Of a stretch of DNA of 64,000 bases, positions 1 through 11,015 are shown piece after piece. Made by a program: the position numbers and the translations under genes. This DNA comes from Euborellia annulipes (lineage: Eukaryota; Arthropoda; Insecta; Dermaptera; Anisolabididae), in contig JAKCPI010006239.1 in the NCBI GenBank assembly GCA_023213315.1, positions 21,001-85,000 on the forward strand, read 5' to 3'. The number at the start of each line of letters is the position of its first letter. The stretch's first letter is position 1. The notes beneath the pieces were generated by a model that ran no database searches, was not told where the DNA came from, and saw only the letters and a list, made by a program, of their open reading frames with translations.

Positions 1-273
1 TTTCACTTCTCTAGACCTTCTGAAGAAATGTTAAGGCTAAAATATTCCTTTTCATAGCTCCAAATTTTTTTCGTGGCCCTATAATTAACGAAAAGGTGTG
101 GAAATAAGTGGGGGGCTACCCCCCGAAAACGGTATGTGCTGGGGGGAAAACGAAGGTCATATTTGGATTCAGGAGGTCATTTTACTTAAGAATCTGAAGG
201 AATTTTCTCGGGGCTTTTTTTCTTGTAGCACAGTGTAATCGGCTACTTTCCCCTACAATATGTAACCCGAAAC
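1..273. other. Unassigned AT-rich sequence
   Basis: No coding frame, repeat boundary or RNA is recognisable. It holds G/C homopolymer runs near 110-150 like those at MITE ends elsewhere in the window. Its last 8 bp, CCCGAAAC at 266-273, are the left target duplication of the next element. Confidence 0.5.
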
Positions 274-539
274 CAAGGGCGGATACAAGGGGGGTAAAGG
301 GGGTAATTACCCCCCCCCCCGAGATTCGAAAAAAATACCTTTTTTTCGCAAAAAAATTTATTTTTAATGTAAAATTTTTAAAATTAGGGCCTAATACTTA
401 AAAATTTGATGTGTATTTATATTCTGGCAAACAAGTATAGAATGCGCTTTTAAATTACCGAAATTAAAAAAAAATAGTGTGCTGTGCGACGAGTCACACC
501 AGATTACTCCCCCGAGAAACACCTCTGGATCCGCCCTTG
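274..539. mobile_element. hAT-like MITE (CAAGGGCGGAT termini)
   Basis: The element is 266 bp with inverted ends CAAGGGCGGATAC and GGATCCGCCCTTG. It is flanked by a perfect 8-bp duplication, CCCGAAAC, at 266-273 and 540-547; 8 bp is the hAT-superfamily signature. It has no coding capacity. Near its right end (478-507) it carries one arm of the H-family hairpin (GTGTGCTGTGCGACGAGTCACACCAGA). A second copy at 44980-45957 is the same element with an H repeat inserted, so this copy serves as the empty site. Confidence 0.8.
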
Positions 540-555
540 CCCGAAACAAACCATT

Positions 556-835
556 ACTAGTTATTAATTTATTGTAATTTTTTTCTTTAAATATATGATT
601 AATTGTATGAAATTCAAATGTACTTTATTGAAAATAAAACATTTACAGAACATTTATTTACGTAGCGGCCCGCCATTGAAATAAACAATTTCATATTGCC
701 CAGAAAAGAAAATGCTGGATTATCTATCTCACTTCTAGACTTATTTATAAATTAATTTTCTTTTGAGTTACGAATTTTTAAATTAAAATTACACAATATA
801 TGAAATCAAGATTCAAGATTTTTCTAATACTTCCC
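556..835 (-). pseudogene. Relic of the secreted-protein gene 3' end
   Basis: This stretch aligns by eye with the region 3' of gene 1 (about 7810-8075) and gene 2 (about 18955-19190). Shared blocks include TACTTTATTGAAAATAAAAC, GCCCGCCATTG and ATAAATTAATTTT. The part corresponding to the end of exon 5 is heavily mutated and no open exon is visible. I read it as the decayed 3' end of a third family member in the same orientation. Confidence 0.5.
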
Positions 836-954
836 CCTTTAAAATATACAAATAGTTAAAACATATAGACCGAAACTCCTCAAACGCTAATTTTTCGGCA
901 AGGGTGCAGGATGGGGAAAAACAAAATAAAATTATTTATAATTTTCCCCAAATG

Positions 955-1025
955 AGTTTATTATCCTGATATTTCGAAGGCACAAAAGGCTCTTCTTCTT
1001 CAGAGGAAGCTGAAAATAATTACAA
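955..1025 (-). ncRNA. Hammerhead-ribozyme-like motif
   Basis: On the minus strand, CCT-CTGAAGA, a GAAG...CTTC stem, then GAAA-TA-TC-AGG can be read as a type-I hammerhead: core CUGANGA, helix II, GAAA, a minimal palindromic stem III (AUAU) and a CCU/AGG helix I. There is one extra A between the core A9 and helix II, so activity is uncertain. It lies downstream of a Penelope-like GIY-YIG fragment, and Penelope-like elements are known to carry hammerheads in their terminal repeats. Confidence 0.45.
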
Positions 1026-1487
1026 TGTTACCAAAATATTTTTTTACAATAGTTTAACATAAAAGGCATTGTTATACCTCATTTAACACTCTGCTAACAT
1101 TATAATGACAGCCAAGATTTTTTGCATAAACAAAGCCATTTGACCTCGGTTACTCGAGTGGACATTCTGATTAGATAATTTTATTACAATTTTATTTATT
1201 CTTTCTTTTTTCAAATTAAATGTATTAATATAACATTAGTTTAAATCTATTTAAATCCAGGCTTTATTAGTTTATTCAACCTTTAGTCAATTATTTTTTA
1301 TTTTTCTTCTTTCTTTTTTCTTAAACTAATAATCAATACATTTTTTATATGCACAAAATTCATTTAGGTCTATTTATTTTTTACATTAATAAAATTTTAA
1401 TTTTATTAGAAATATCAGGACATAGGAAAAAACACTATTGTTTAACAAAAACAAAAGCAAAAACGAGATGCTGGCTGAAGGGGAAAG

Positions 1488-1796
1488 CTATTTATGCGTT
1501 AAAAGAATTTTATATTCACCCATTAAGTTATTTGTGTCCATTCTAAAATTCACTGCCCTTTTAATATTAAGGTGGATGTAGCAAGATTCTTTGAAATATC
1601 TTTTGTACCAGTTTTCTTCTCTACAGAGAATTTTAACTGTATCCACATCAAAATTGAAATTGTGGCTCAAATCTTGCGCATGTTGTTGTAGGGCTGTAAT
1701 ATTGTTAGTTTTACCAACCGACCTTCTATGCTCATCAACCCTCAATTTCAATGCTCTTTTTGTGTTCCCAATATAAACTTTATATCTTCTAAACGG
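1488..1796 (-). pseudogene. Penelope-like element GIY-YIG endonuclease fragment
   Basis: The minus-strand frame is open from a stop near 1797 to a stop at 1488, about 102 codons. It reads YKVYIGNTKRAL, then an R-x-x-EH block (RVDEHRRS), an H-x-x-x-x-x-H-x-F region (HAQDLSHNFNF), then WYKR and KESCYI. This is the order of conserved positions in the GIY-YIG nuclease at the C-terminus of Penelope-like retroelements: YIG, arginine, EH, His and a catalytic Glu. The reverse transcriptase that should precede it is absent upstream on this strand, so this is a 5'-truncated copy. The hammerhead-like motif about 470 bp downstream fits the terminal repeat of such an element. Confidence 0.7.
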
Positions 1797-3010
1797 TTAA
1801 AGATATCTTCAATATCTGAATTGGTCAATAATCTGCATTAAATTTTGAAAATGACAAACCTCTTTTAACTATTTTTGAGGTTTGTTTACACATATAAATA
1901 ATTCGTGCAAAAAGAACCTCATTTTTGATGATTTTGCCGCGGCTTCAGTTCATTTTCATTGTTTTTTTGCTTCAGTATTTATTGTCCAATTTCAATAATT
2001 TTTTTTGCGAAATGTTCCTCACATCCTATACTTTAAGTCAGGTAAATTTCATTTTTTTTATCAACCCCTTCTATTTAATTTTCAAGTGTGAAAAAAAATA
2101 ACACGAAAATTTTCATTTTTTGAGATGGTTTTTAAACATCTGTGTCTTTAGACAAGCTAGACAATTGCGGTTTTTTTTATTTGATTCAGTACCATCTGCT
2201 GACGACTAGAAAAATCCAAAATCATGAAAAAGTTATACCCCCTTTTTTTAAATTACAAAAAACTCATTTTTAGCCGATTATTTTTTTACATTTTTGGCTA
2301 TATTTTTTGAATGATAAGAGATATCTTCAATCTCATAATTTTGTATTTTTCTACATTAAATTTGGAAAACAATGAGACCCTTTGCACTATTCTAAGGCAT
2401 TGTTTAGCGGCTGTGCAACTTTTGGCGTGTGATACAAAATTTTTTTTTATTAATTTTTTTCATATTCATGGCCATATTTTTTAAACGATTATCAATGTCT
2501 TAGATATGATTTACTTTTTATAATCTACATTAAATTTCCTTTAAAACGAGCCCAGTTTGGACCTGATAAGCCTCTATTTAAGTTCTTTAAACTTTTTCTA
2601 AAAATGGAAGAAATTTTTATTTTTTGTTTGTTTGTTTGAAGAGTTTCTTTCAATTTTCGCCTATATTTTTTGAATGCTAAGAGATATCTTCAATCTCATA
2701 ATTTTGTATTATTCTACATTAAATTTGGAAACAAATGAGCCACATTACAGCATTCTCAGACATGGTTTAGTATACTATCTATTCGTCAATCACGAGACAA
2801 ACTTTTAAGTAGATATTTTTTTTCCGAGATATTTCTATACAATTTTAGCTATATCTTTTTAATGGTAAAAGATATCTTGGATATCCAAAGGTTTTCACAT
2901 TTTAGATTAAATTTTGTAAAAAATGAATACCATTTCATTTAATTCAGACATTGTTTAGGGTATTTAAAACCACTTCTAAAATGTAAGAAATTTTTTTTTT
3001 GTTTGATTGC
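1780..3010. repeat. Degenerate ~180-bp tandem repeat
   Basis: A block with the pattern tttttgaatgNtaagagatatcttcaatctcataa followed by ctacattaaatttggaa recurs near 2306, 2492, 2670 and 2857, a spacing of 178-187 bp, with a weaker copy near 1790. Copies are strongly diverged. No coding frame runs through it. Confidence 0.5.
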
Positions 3011-3297
3011 TCTGAATGATCCACATTGCAGTATTCTCAGGCATGGCTTAGTATCTAAAATGAACGAAATTATAGATTATTTCAATTTTTTCTTTAGATA
3101 TCTTTAAAACATAGCAAAAAAATCATTTTCAACTCATTTCCTCATAGAGCCTTCCACGACCACAACATTTCATTTGGCTCATATTCTTATTTTTTTTTAC
3201 TTAGCGCCGGGTATTTTTAACATTCTTCAGACCCGGAAATTTTTCAAACCCTCCCGTACCGACGAAAATTTAGTGAATGAATGAATGAATGTCTAGG

Positions 3298-3412
3298 AAT
3301 TTTTTTTTTTTTAAACATTCACACTTTTTTCTCATTCACACTCACATTCTCACAGTCTTTTCGGCAACTTAGGCCATTTAAGACTTTGACGATGTATGAT
3401 ACCCCTGAATCA
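3298..3412 (-). mobile_element. Truncated tRNA-SINE (tail half)
   Basis: The T-rich start, then AAACATTCACACTTTTTTC, CACACTCACATTC and AGTCTTTTCGGCAACTTAGG, matches the 3' half of the SINEs described below, read on the minus strand. The tRNA-related head is missing; similarity stops near 3400. Confidence 0.6.
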
Positions 3413-3528
3413 TACATTGTATAAAATTTCTTTTATTTAATAAAAAATTTTAAATAATACATCAAATAAAAAAAAAATTATTTAAAAATATTTAATTTTT
3501 TTTACATATTTAAATTTATAATAAACTA

Positions 3529-3625
3529 GACGCAAAGCCCCGCCTTCGGCGGGGCTTTCCGCCTAGCCAGGGGGCTGCGCCCCCTGGACCCCCTTGCTCG
3601 CCTTCCCTTTTCATTTTTATATATA
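3529..3625 (-). mobile_element. Helentron/HINE-like terminal fragment
   Basis: CTAGACGCAAAGCCCCGCC begins a GC-rich hairpin (CCCCGCC-TTC-GGCGGGG at 3539-3555), followed by CTAGCCAGGGGGCTGCGCCCCC and a TTTTTATATATAG end. The same start, CTAG(T/A)CGCAAAGCCCGCC, opens the longer element at 12253. Read on the other strand it is the ...GC(A)CTAG end with a subterminal hairpin typical of Helentron-associated elements. Only about 95 bp remain. Confidence 0.55.
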
Positions 3626-3639
3626 GAGTTTATTTTAAC

Positions 3640-4010
3640 GGTTAATTAATTATTCATGAACTTAAGATTTTTTGTGAATCATATCCTTTCCGGAACTCTC
3701 CCGGTACACAGACAAAAAATTTACGCCGATATTTTAGAATTCAAAATGTAAATAAATAAAAAAAATCGTAAACATGGGTAAATATTTATATTTTGTTACC
3801 ATGGCAACTATTTCTCCTTAATTTTTATTTTTTTCTTATTTTAACGGTTAATTACTCATTAACTTATTGTTATTTGTGAAACAAAACCTGTCCGGGACTC
3901 TCACAAACATACACAAAAAATTTCATCATAATTGGTTCAGTCGTTTAGGAGGAGTTCAGTCACATACACACGTACAGAAGAATTATATATATAAAGATAA
4001 TAAACTTTTT
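3640..4010 (+). repeat. H-family fragment plus LINE-tail-like sequence
   Basis: About 3712-3822 is a piece of the H-family body, including the 14-bp palindrome GTTACCATGGCAAC at 3795. It sits between two copies of TTTTAACGGTTAATTA (3654 and 3839). Next comes TTTCATCATAATTGGTTCAG... ending in TATATATATAAAGAT, a 3'-tail pattern common to invertebrate non-LTR or related elements. I cannot assign the family. Confidence 0.4.
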
Positions 4011-4045
4011 CAGATGTCAGTAAAAAGAAATATTTTAAAATTGTT

Positions 4046-4675
4046 TATTTTTAACTTTGCCCATCAACCGTAGGTTGAGGTAAAGTTAATGTAATCGTAA
4101 AAAAAATCGAAATTTTTCTGAAGGTGCCAAAATTCGTTTTGAGCTCCCCTGAATCCATTTAAGTAGTTTTTGGAATGATGTCTGTGTGTGTGTGTGTGTG
4201 TGTGTCTGTGGTAAATTTTTTCGTCAACGAAAACTCAAAAACTATTTGTTCAATTGTTTTGAAATTTTGCACCCATAAACTAGGGGTAGAGGCCAAGAAG
4301 TGAAAAGCTTTTGCTAAACATCGGACCATTAGAGGGGGGGGGGGGCAAATATTTTTTCTTACATAACCTATACTTTTTTTTATATATTCAGAAACAAGAC
4401 TTCCTCCCGAGTAAAATTATATATAATAGTATGTATAACATCGGACCATTAGGGGGAGCTCTAGGGGGGGGGGAATATTTTTTTCTTACATAACCTATAA
4501 TTTTTTTTATATATTCAGAAATATTCAGAAACTAGAATTTCTTCTGAGTAAAATGATATATAATATGTATACCATCGGACCATTAGGGGGCTCTAGGGTG
4601 GGAGGGCAATATATTCTTTTCTTGAATAGTGGGTGGGCAAAGTTGTGCGCTCGGCTTAGTCCGACCCTTTATTTT
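4046..4675 (+). repeat. Duplicated block A with 3-unit GGACCATTAGGG array
   Basis: This block is repeated at 5137-5802. It starts TTTAACTTTGCCCATCAACC, contains a (TG)n run at 4185-4205, and then three tandem units of 120-134 bp starting at ACATCGGACC (about 4318, 4438, 4571). It ends GGTGGGCAAAGTTGTGCGC. The open frames across it are short and repeat-driven. Confidence 0.7.
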
Positions 4676-4892
4676 TTAATAGGGCCTTACCCGTCCAATT
4701 TCATTTGCATGCCCGTCCTCCTAATCAGTTTATTAAAGTGAAATTTAGACTTGCTACCCGCCCATAATTTTTTCATGGTCTTCAAAACCCACAGGCCGGG
4801 CAGGGCGAATATTCAATTATTTTAAACTTGATTCAGTGTATTTTCATTTGGGCAGAAATCATATGGGCTTTAAAATTAAGGGGAAAACTACT

Positions 4893-4965
4893 GATCACGT
4901 CCCGAGACGCCGCCCGCCAGGGCAGGTTAGGAATGGCGCGGCGAAGCCGCGCCTTTCCAACTTGT
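4893..4965 (+). mobile_element. Helentron/HINE-like terminal hairpin
   Basis: CGTCCCGAGACGCCGCCCGCC followed by the hairpin GGCGCGGC-GAA-GCCGCGCC matches the right end of the element finishing at 16912. The usual GCAGCTAGT end has degenerated to CCAACTTGT. Confidence 0.5.
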
Positions 4966-5136
4966 ATATAATAAAATCTTAAATATTATATATAATTTCT
5001 TATTTATAGTTATTTATCTTTCCAAAAATCATTCATTTGAGAATATCTGTTGATTACGCAATTTTTGAACATTGCCTCAACTTTGATGGCTAAACTTTAT
5101 ATTTTGGGGTGTGCTGAATCCAAATATGACCATGGT

Positions 5137-5802
5137 TCTTTTAACTTTGCCCATCAACCGTAGGTTGGCAGGGAAAGTTAATGTAATCGTAAAAAAAATC
5201 GAAATTTTTCTGAAGCTGCCAAAATGCGTTTTGAGGACCCCTGAATTCATTTAAGAAGTTTTGGAATGATGTCTGTGTGTGTGTCTGTGTGTGTGTGTGT
5301 GGGGGGGGGGGTGTCTGTGTGTGTGTATGTCTGTGGTAATTTTTTTCGTCAACGAAATCTCAAAAACTATTCATTCAATTGTTTTGAAATTTTGCACCCA
5401 TAAACTAGGGGTAGAGGCCAAGAACTGAAAAGCTTTTGGTAAACATCGGACCCCCCGGATCGGGGGGGGGGCTCTAGGGGGGGGGACAAAATTTTTTTTC
5501 CTACATAACCTATAATTTTTTTTATATATTCAGAAACTAGACTTCCTCCCGAGTAAAATGATATATAATATGTATAACATCGGACCATCAGGGGGGCTCT
5601 AGGGGGGGGACAAAATTTTTTTTCTTACATAACCTATAATTTTTTTTATATATTTAGAAACTAGACTTCCTCCCGAGTAAAATGATATATAATATGTATA
5701 ACATCGGATCATCAGGGGGGCTCTAGGGGGGGGACAAATATCTTTTTCTTGAGTAGTGGGTGGGCAAAGTTGTGCGCTCGGCTTAGTCCGACCCTTTATT
5801 TT
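5137..5802 (+). repeat. Duplicated block B with 3-unit GGACCATCAGGG array
   Basis: Second copy of the block at 4046-4675, with the same order of landmarks. The three internal units start near 5444, 5578 and 5702. This copy has longer G runs (5462-5488, 5591-5610, 5716-5733) and a compound TG/G microsatellite at 5273-5330. After 5802 it diverges from copy A. Confidence 0.7.
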
Positions 5803-6119
5803 CCATCACGTAATGTCTACAAAATGCCAAGAAAAATGAGGAGAAATAATACAATTTCATACATGTTGCATGGATCTCAAATTTATTTATTTTTATTTCT
5901 CATAAATTTTCTTAAAAAAAAAATCACATAATGCGAATTCCACACCATTTACTGTACGACATGACCAATATGTGTGTTTATTCGTCTTCATGATGTCTCA
6001 TTCTCCTCTTTTTGAAGCTCCTTTTACGGCTTTCTCGTTTGTATATTTTGTCCCGTAACTATTTCTTCAGCATCCATCAGTAGTCAGCAATCATATTAAT
6101 GATTCATCGTCCTTGATAC

Positions 6120-6797
6120 CTTTTTACTTTCTCTTACCTCTATATATATGTTAATATATATAGAGAGAGAAAGTATTGGATTCATGTCAAAAATTCGATG
6201 TCGAGATTTTGATGGATATACACGTTTTGAGGTCCCCTGAATCTAAAAAAGTGGTTTTCGCGACATGGTCTGTCTGTGGGTGTGTGGGTGTGGGTGGGTG
6301 TGTGTGTGTTCAATTTTAAGCATGAAAGAATTGAGCTAGAAGGTTGAAATTTTATATTTAAGTTAAACACCTCCCGGGAGCGTGAAAATAAACTTTTAAT
6401 CAAAATCGGCCAAAGAGTACTAGTACTTTACTGATGTACTTTTTCAGTTTTTGTCGATTTTCTCAAAATTCGCTCTAACTATTTTGATTAAAATTCAAAA
6501 ATCAATTATTTTTTAGATGCTCTTTCAAATGTATATTCTCATTTTACTCTCAAAATTGTTTGAAGCACACTTTACTCTTGTACTTCATAGGAAGAATAGG
6601 AGAATTGGTTGCCATGGTAACAAAATATAAATATTTTCCCATATTTATAAATTTTACATCTTTAATTTTAATATATCGGCGGAAACTAAACATATGTCGA
6701 CACGAAAAATCTGGTGTGACAAGCACAGAACACAACTTTCGATTGCCGAATGTAAGAGAAAGTTGTGTGCTGTGCGACAGTCACACCAGATTTTTTT
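6120..6797 (-). mobile_element. H-family repeat, copy H1 (full)
   Basis: Read on the minus strand it begins with the imperfect hairpin CTGGTGTGACTGTCGCACAG ... GTCACACCAG (6703-6797). Then come the body with the perfect palindrome GTTGCCATGGTAAC at 6608-6621, a (CA)n tract, GACCATGTCGCG, and the terminal AT-rich palindrome between AGTATTGG and the ACTTTCTCTTACC end at 6127-6139. It has no open reading frame of note. It is about 680 bp, the standard length of the short subfamily. Confidence 0.8.
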
Positions 6798-7396
6798 GTC
6801 TAAAAATTAGACAACATTGGGTTTTTCGGGAATTGAATTTTACTTGATTGAGATTTTCCCATTTCTCTAAAAGACCAAGATCATCATTAATCGACGACAC
6901 AGCCCCCAGACGACTCGTAGATGATCTAAATGAAATTTTTTTGATTCAAAATATTTTTTTCATTTGAAATGTGGATGATAATTTTTATCTCCTTCATCTC
7001 AAAATATAATTCATGCTTTTTTCCCTTCCGTGTTTATTTGAACTTATTTTACGAATATTTATACTTTATTATTATTTATTTTATTTATACTATATTTTTA
7101 ATTTTTAAAAATAATTCAAAACATTATTCAACATAAACGTTCATGTAAAAGCAAATCCTTCATCAACTGTGTAAATCGCGCCTACCCTACTCTGGCTCGG
7201 GCCTAGTAAAAAATTAAGAAATATTATTTATTTAAAAAGAATGTTGGCATTAGGTCACCTGCCAATTTTGCCAGCGATATAATTATGTAATATTTGTGAA
7301 TTATTCCACGTCATAAAATTTACATGAAATATTTATCAATTTTAAATACTCTACTATCAATTTGAAGAAACCTCTAAATAGTTCTAAGTTCTTGAT
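6798..7396. other. Unassigned AT-rich spacer
   Basis: No gene seen. The segment 6926-7010 (AAATGAAATTTTTTTGATTC... TTTTTATCTCCTTCATCTC) recurs almost unchanged at 50917-50998, so it is part of another interspersed repeat whose limits I cannot set. Confidence 0.4.
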
Positions 7397-7485
7397 CAGT
7401 GGCGTAACCAGGGGGGGCGAGGGGGGGCGCCCTAGTTGAGCTTCGCCCCCCCCCCCCCCGCCCTCAAAGGCTGGTTACGCCGCTG
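7397..7485. mobile_element. Minimal hAT-type MITE
   Basis: An 89-bp element with termini CAGTGGCGTAACCAG and CTGGTTACGCCGCTG. It is flanked by a perfect 8-bp duplication, TTCTTGAT (7389-7396 and 7486-7493). The interior is G- and C-runs only. This is the smallest complete transposon in the window. Confidence 0.85.
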
Positions 7486-7615
7486 TTCTTGATATATTTT
7501 TAGTAAAAAATTTCCTATTTATTTAAATTGTTTGGTAACAAATTCAATTGGAAATTAAAGCCCGGAAATCATAATTTCTTTAGATTACTAGTTTATATAA
7601 CATTGTGAATTTCTT

Positions 7616-7690
7616 CTCGGGGGGGGGGGGCGATCGCCCCCCTCGCCCCCCCCTCCCCCCTTTAATCCGCCCCTGGCGCCACTAGTGTCT
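7616..7690. repeat. G/C-run MITE end
   Basis: A run of G, then CGATCGCCCCCCTCGCCCC and TTTAATCCGCCCCTGGCGCC, resembles one end of the GGCGGAT- or GGCGTA-type MITEs. The partner end and target duplication are not visible. Confidence 0.35.
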
Positions 7691-8040
7691 GATCTGCTCG
7701 AGAGTGGAACCTTGAGCTTATGCAACCAAAATGCATAGGCGTACCTCACACTAAATTTCTTAGTATTTATACTCAATCTGCAGTTCAGGTCATATTTATA
7801 CATTATGTAGCACGAAACAAACCTTTACTAGTTCTTTATTTATTGTATTTTTTCTTTAATTATATAATTTAAAATGTTATTTACAGAATACATAATAAAT
7901 ATACATGTTTAAAATTATATATTTAAGCTTAAATAATATGCAATAAAAATCAAATTTTTTATTTTGAGGCTCTCCATTGTAATAAAGAATTTCATACGCC
8001 CAGGATATGCTTGATTTTAGCTTTTCTAAACATATATAAA

Positions 8041-10851
8041 TTAATTTTTTGAACTAATTTTTAATTCAAAATTCCAAAATACATTAAATAATGTTGTATC
8101 ATTTATTTTGAAAGTGTGGCTTAATATATAGGTATTGGGTTTCCAGGTTGCAACATCACAAGCGCTCACTGCTACATGATCAAAATAAATAATATCTCCT
8201 TCCTAAAAAGAAATAAAATAAATAATCAAAACAATATTATTATTATTTTTTTTTTTTTAACACATTTTTTCCTATTCACACTCACATTCACACAGTCGTT
8301 TCGGCAACTCAGGCCATATAAGACTTTTACGATATCCGTTATTGATTAATATACATATTGGGGGTCTAGGCATTCTTATTTAAGCCATTTGGTATTCAAA
8401 TACCTTAAATAAAATCATCGGATTGACTGGGATCCGAACCTCCGACCCTTGGTATACAAGGCAGGCGCGTTACCAACTACGCCAAGCCCGGGGGCAATAT
8501 TATTTTTAATTAACTTAACAAAAAATAATTTTTTTTTTTAAATAACAAACAAAATAATCCAATTAAACACAGGTTACTTATTGACTATTTTAGACACAAT
8601 CTTAGCAATTATAAGTGAACAGTTTTAGCTCCTCTGTACATCCATCCCCTTAATACTTAAAATCATTGTCACTCCAGAATTTTTTTAAATAGGCTAATAA
8701 TTTACGTGTTAAAAATAATTTGAGCCAATTTAACTGCAGTATTTAAATATTTAATTGATTTAATTTATTTATTCATTCCTTTCAATGAATATTCTATTTG
8801 TTCAAAATTTAACAGAATCAATCCACTTAAAAAATAAGAGAAAGTAATAAAAATAAAATCTTACATTTAGTGAACATTTTTCCAACATATTTCCATTATT
8901 GCTGTAGATAGCAGCAAGTCCTTTATCTTTGTAATCACAAGCATTTTTATTGTATATGCTCAATGAGCTATTGTAAAACATTACAGGCGATGAAAACTTA
9001 TGTTCTCGATACGTTACACTTTGAGAAAGCTTTAGAATAAAAAACAATTCTCTATATTAAAATGAATGAGACTTAAACATTTATTAATTTAATTAATTAA
9101 ATAAGATATATCCTGATGGGCCACGCTTTTAGATGACATGCAATAAGTTATTTTACTTTTTTTATTTTCTTTTTAATCCGTTTTGAATAAACGATTTTCA
9201 TTATTATTTTTTTTTTTTAAATTGATTCTTTGCACCTCAAAAATCCAAAACAAAAAATTAATTTAATCTTAGTAAGGGGTCTTCCACATATTACGCGTTA
9301 GGGGGAGGGGGGATATTAACTCCTATCTCTTCTTATGAAAAAACTTTATTTTTATTCGATATGAGGCTGAGGCCATTCAGACTGCTTTACTATATTTCAA
9401 AGTTAATATAATTTAGAAAAATTTTCATCGATCAAATCACAAGAAGCGATTCATATACCTATGTGCTACAGCCAAGTTCTCAATTTAATTTATATAATTT
9501 TTTTTTTGAGTTTTTTATATTTATTTTGTTTCCCTGATCCCTGAGTGGCCTCACCCTAAAAATTGGGTAACATTTCTAAAACTGATGTTTCTCTATTTGA
9601 TACTCTTAAAAAATTCTTTAACTTTATATACCGTACCTTAATATCTTCAATGTCTTGAAGTACTTTTAAAGAACCATTTAAGAAAGGTATCCCCATATCG
9701 TCATTCTCTTTTATTTCTGATTCAGAATCAAAGTATTCTTCATTTGTGGATCTCACATATATATAATTCATTCGTACAAATTTTTCCTGAAAAATATTAC
9801 TTTTAATATTTTTTTTTAAATCTCTGAAATATATTGCTAAGGCTACATGGCTACAACATTCCCTCTTAAAACAAACAAAAAAAAAAAAAAAATAGTGTGT
9901 GCGCATTATAGTGAATACATCACCTGATGATGTTTGTAGAAATATTGAACGAACCATTATAAAATTTTGTAGTTAATTGTAGCCCATTATTAATTGTGGC
10001 CATTAATTACTAAGAAAAATAAACCACGATTATTGTCAAAAATTTCATTTATTGCTGATGATAACAATCGTGAAGACGTAAAACTTTAACAAAGTAAAAA
10101 GCAAGAACAGGAAAAAAAAGATTCCAAATACCCTCAAAGAATTTGGGAGTAATCTTTCTCTACAATAAATGCCATAGAAATCTCACTATTTTTTAAATAA
10201 CTGGAGATAATATAATTGAAATAAGCTTTAATGCTGATAGTGGGAAGACATTGACTGAGAGTTACACTGTATATCATCTAAAATATATGTTATTATTCCT
10301 TATGATATAAAAAATACTCACATATTTCTTTTTGCATTCTTTTATTTCTTCCAATGTTAGTGCTAAATAAAAAGAAGATATGATATATGAATTGCTTCAT
10401 GTCTGCAGTTGTTGTAATTAAGGAAATGGGGATTAAAACAGCAGATGTGAATATTATCTTTTTTTATTAATTAAATCTTTTGGCGATCGATTTCGTCTCT
10501 TGTGACTTCATCAGGCCAGCGTTGGTTAAATAAATATGAACGTTGATATAATTTCGAATTATAATCTTGTATTAATATAATATTATATTAATACAAGATT
10601 ATAATTGAAATTATATCAACGTTCATATTTATTTAACCAACGCTGGCCTGATGAAGTCACAAAAGACGAAATCGATCGCCAAAAGATTCAATTAATAAAA
10701 AGATAATATTCACATCTGCTGTTTTAATCTCCACTTCCTTAAAAAGAAGATAATTATATTAGGTAATAAGGAAGAATTAAAATAAAAAATATTGAAACTT
10801 ACCTTCAACAGCACAGCAAATTGCTAAAAAAATAATTGCATAACGAAACAT
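8041..10851 (-). CDS. Small predicted secreted protein, gene 1 (5 exons)
   Basis: I do not recognise this family. Five exons on the minus strand: 10851-10803, 10362-10322, 9786-9637, 9029-8865 and 8202-8041, all with GT-AG introns, joined in one frame of 188 codons plus TAA. Exon 1 encodes MFRYAIIFLAICCAVE, a short hydrophobic signal peptide. The mature part has four cysteines (C26, C111, C132, C150) and NxS/T sites at N67, N100 and N169, as expected for a secreted or luminal glycoprotein. There is no membrane segment after the signal and no catalytic motif I can name. The exon phases (1,0,0,0) and splice sites are reproduced in the paralogue at 19169-27043, which is the main evidence that the model is real. 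A TATA box lies 41-48 bp before the ATG. Intron 1 carries a 324-bp fold-back and intron 4 a SINE. Exon boundaries were set by eye and need transcripts. Confidence 0.7.
8245..8494 (-). mobile_element. tRNA-derived SINE in intron 4 of gene 1
   Basis: Read on the minus strand it starts CCCCCGGGCTTGGCGTAGTTGG (A box), then GGATCCCAGTC after a B-box region, AAGCCATTTGG and GCCGAAACGACTGTGTG, and ends in a T-run (A-tail on the minus strand). CAATATTATT flanks it at 8232-8241 and 8495-8504. Length and layout match the other copies (about 250 bp). Confidence 0.8.
10419..10742. mobile_element. Fold-back element with hammerhead-like arms
   Basis: A nearly perfect 162-bp inverted repeat with no spacer, centred at 10580. 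Each arm contains GGC-CTGATGA, a GTC...GAC stem, then GAAA-TCGATC-GCC, so both strands can be read as a hammerhead-like core. The arms also share the string CTTTTGGCGATCGATTTCGTC with the Penelope-like remnant at 25047. It lies in intron 1 of gene 1 and is absent from intron 1 of gene 2, which is only 92 bp. Confidence 0.7.
10645..10682 (+). ncRNA. Hammerhead-ribozyme-like motif (right arm)
   Basis: GGC CTGATGA A GTC ACAAAA GAC GAAA TCGA TC GCC. Core CUGAUGA and GAAA are present, helix II is GUC/GAC, stem III would be the palindrome AUCGAU (a dimer form), the cleavage triplet ends AUC, and helix I is GGC/GCC. The extra A before helix II departs from the consensus. The mirror copy on the minus strand is at about 10480-10516. 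Confidence 0.45.
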
Positions 10852-10891
10852 TTTCTCTTTATTTTTCAATCTATTTTTTTCTAAACTTACA

Positions 10892-10899
10892 TTTATATA
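10892..10899 (-). promoter_or_regulatory. TATA box of gene 1
   Basis: TATATAAA on the minus strand, 41-48 bp before the ATG at 10851. The paralogue has the same box at the same distance, and similarity between the two genes continues upstream for about 100 bp to 11015. This suggests a compact promoter with a 5' UTR of roughly 15-20 nt. Confidence 0.6.
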
Positions 10900-11015
10900 T
10901 ATAGTGTAGAAGGTCTTGAAAAAAGTTTATCATTATTTTTTGTTTACTTATTTTGACAATTTTTCTGATCGCAAGCAAGATTAAAAACTCTAAATTATTA
11001 GTGAAAGAAAATGAA

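Noticed and set aside
9788..9957. Upstream extension of exon 3 of gene 1 starting MVRSIFLQTSS
   Set aside because: It lies beyond a good acceptor (TATTTTTCAG at 9787), contains a poly-F stretch from a homopolymer, and has no counterpart in gene 2.
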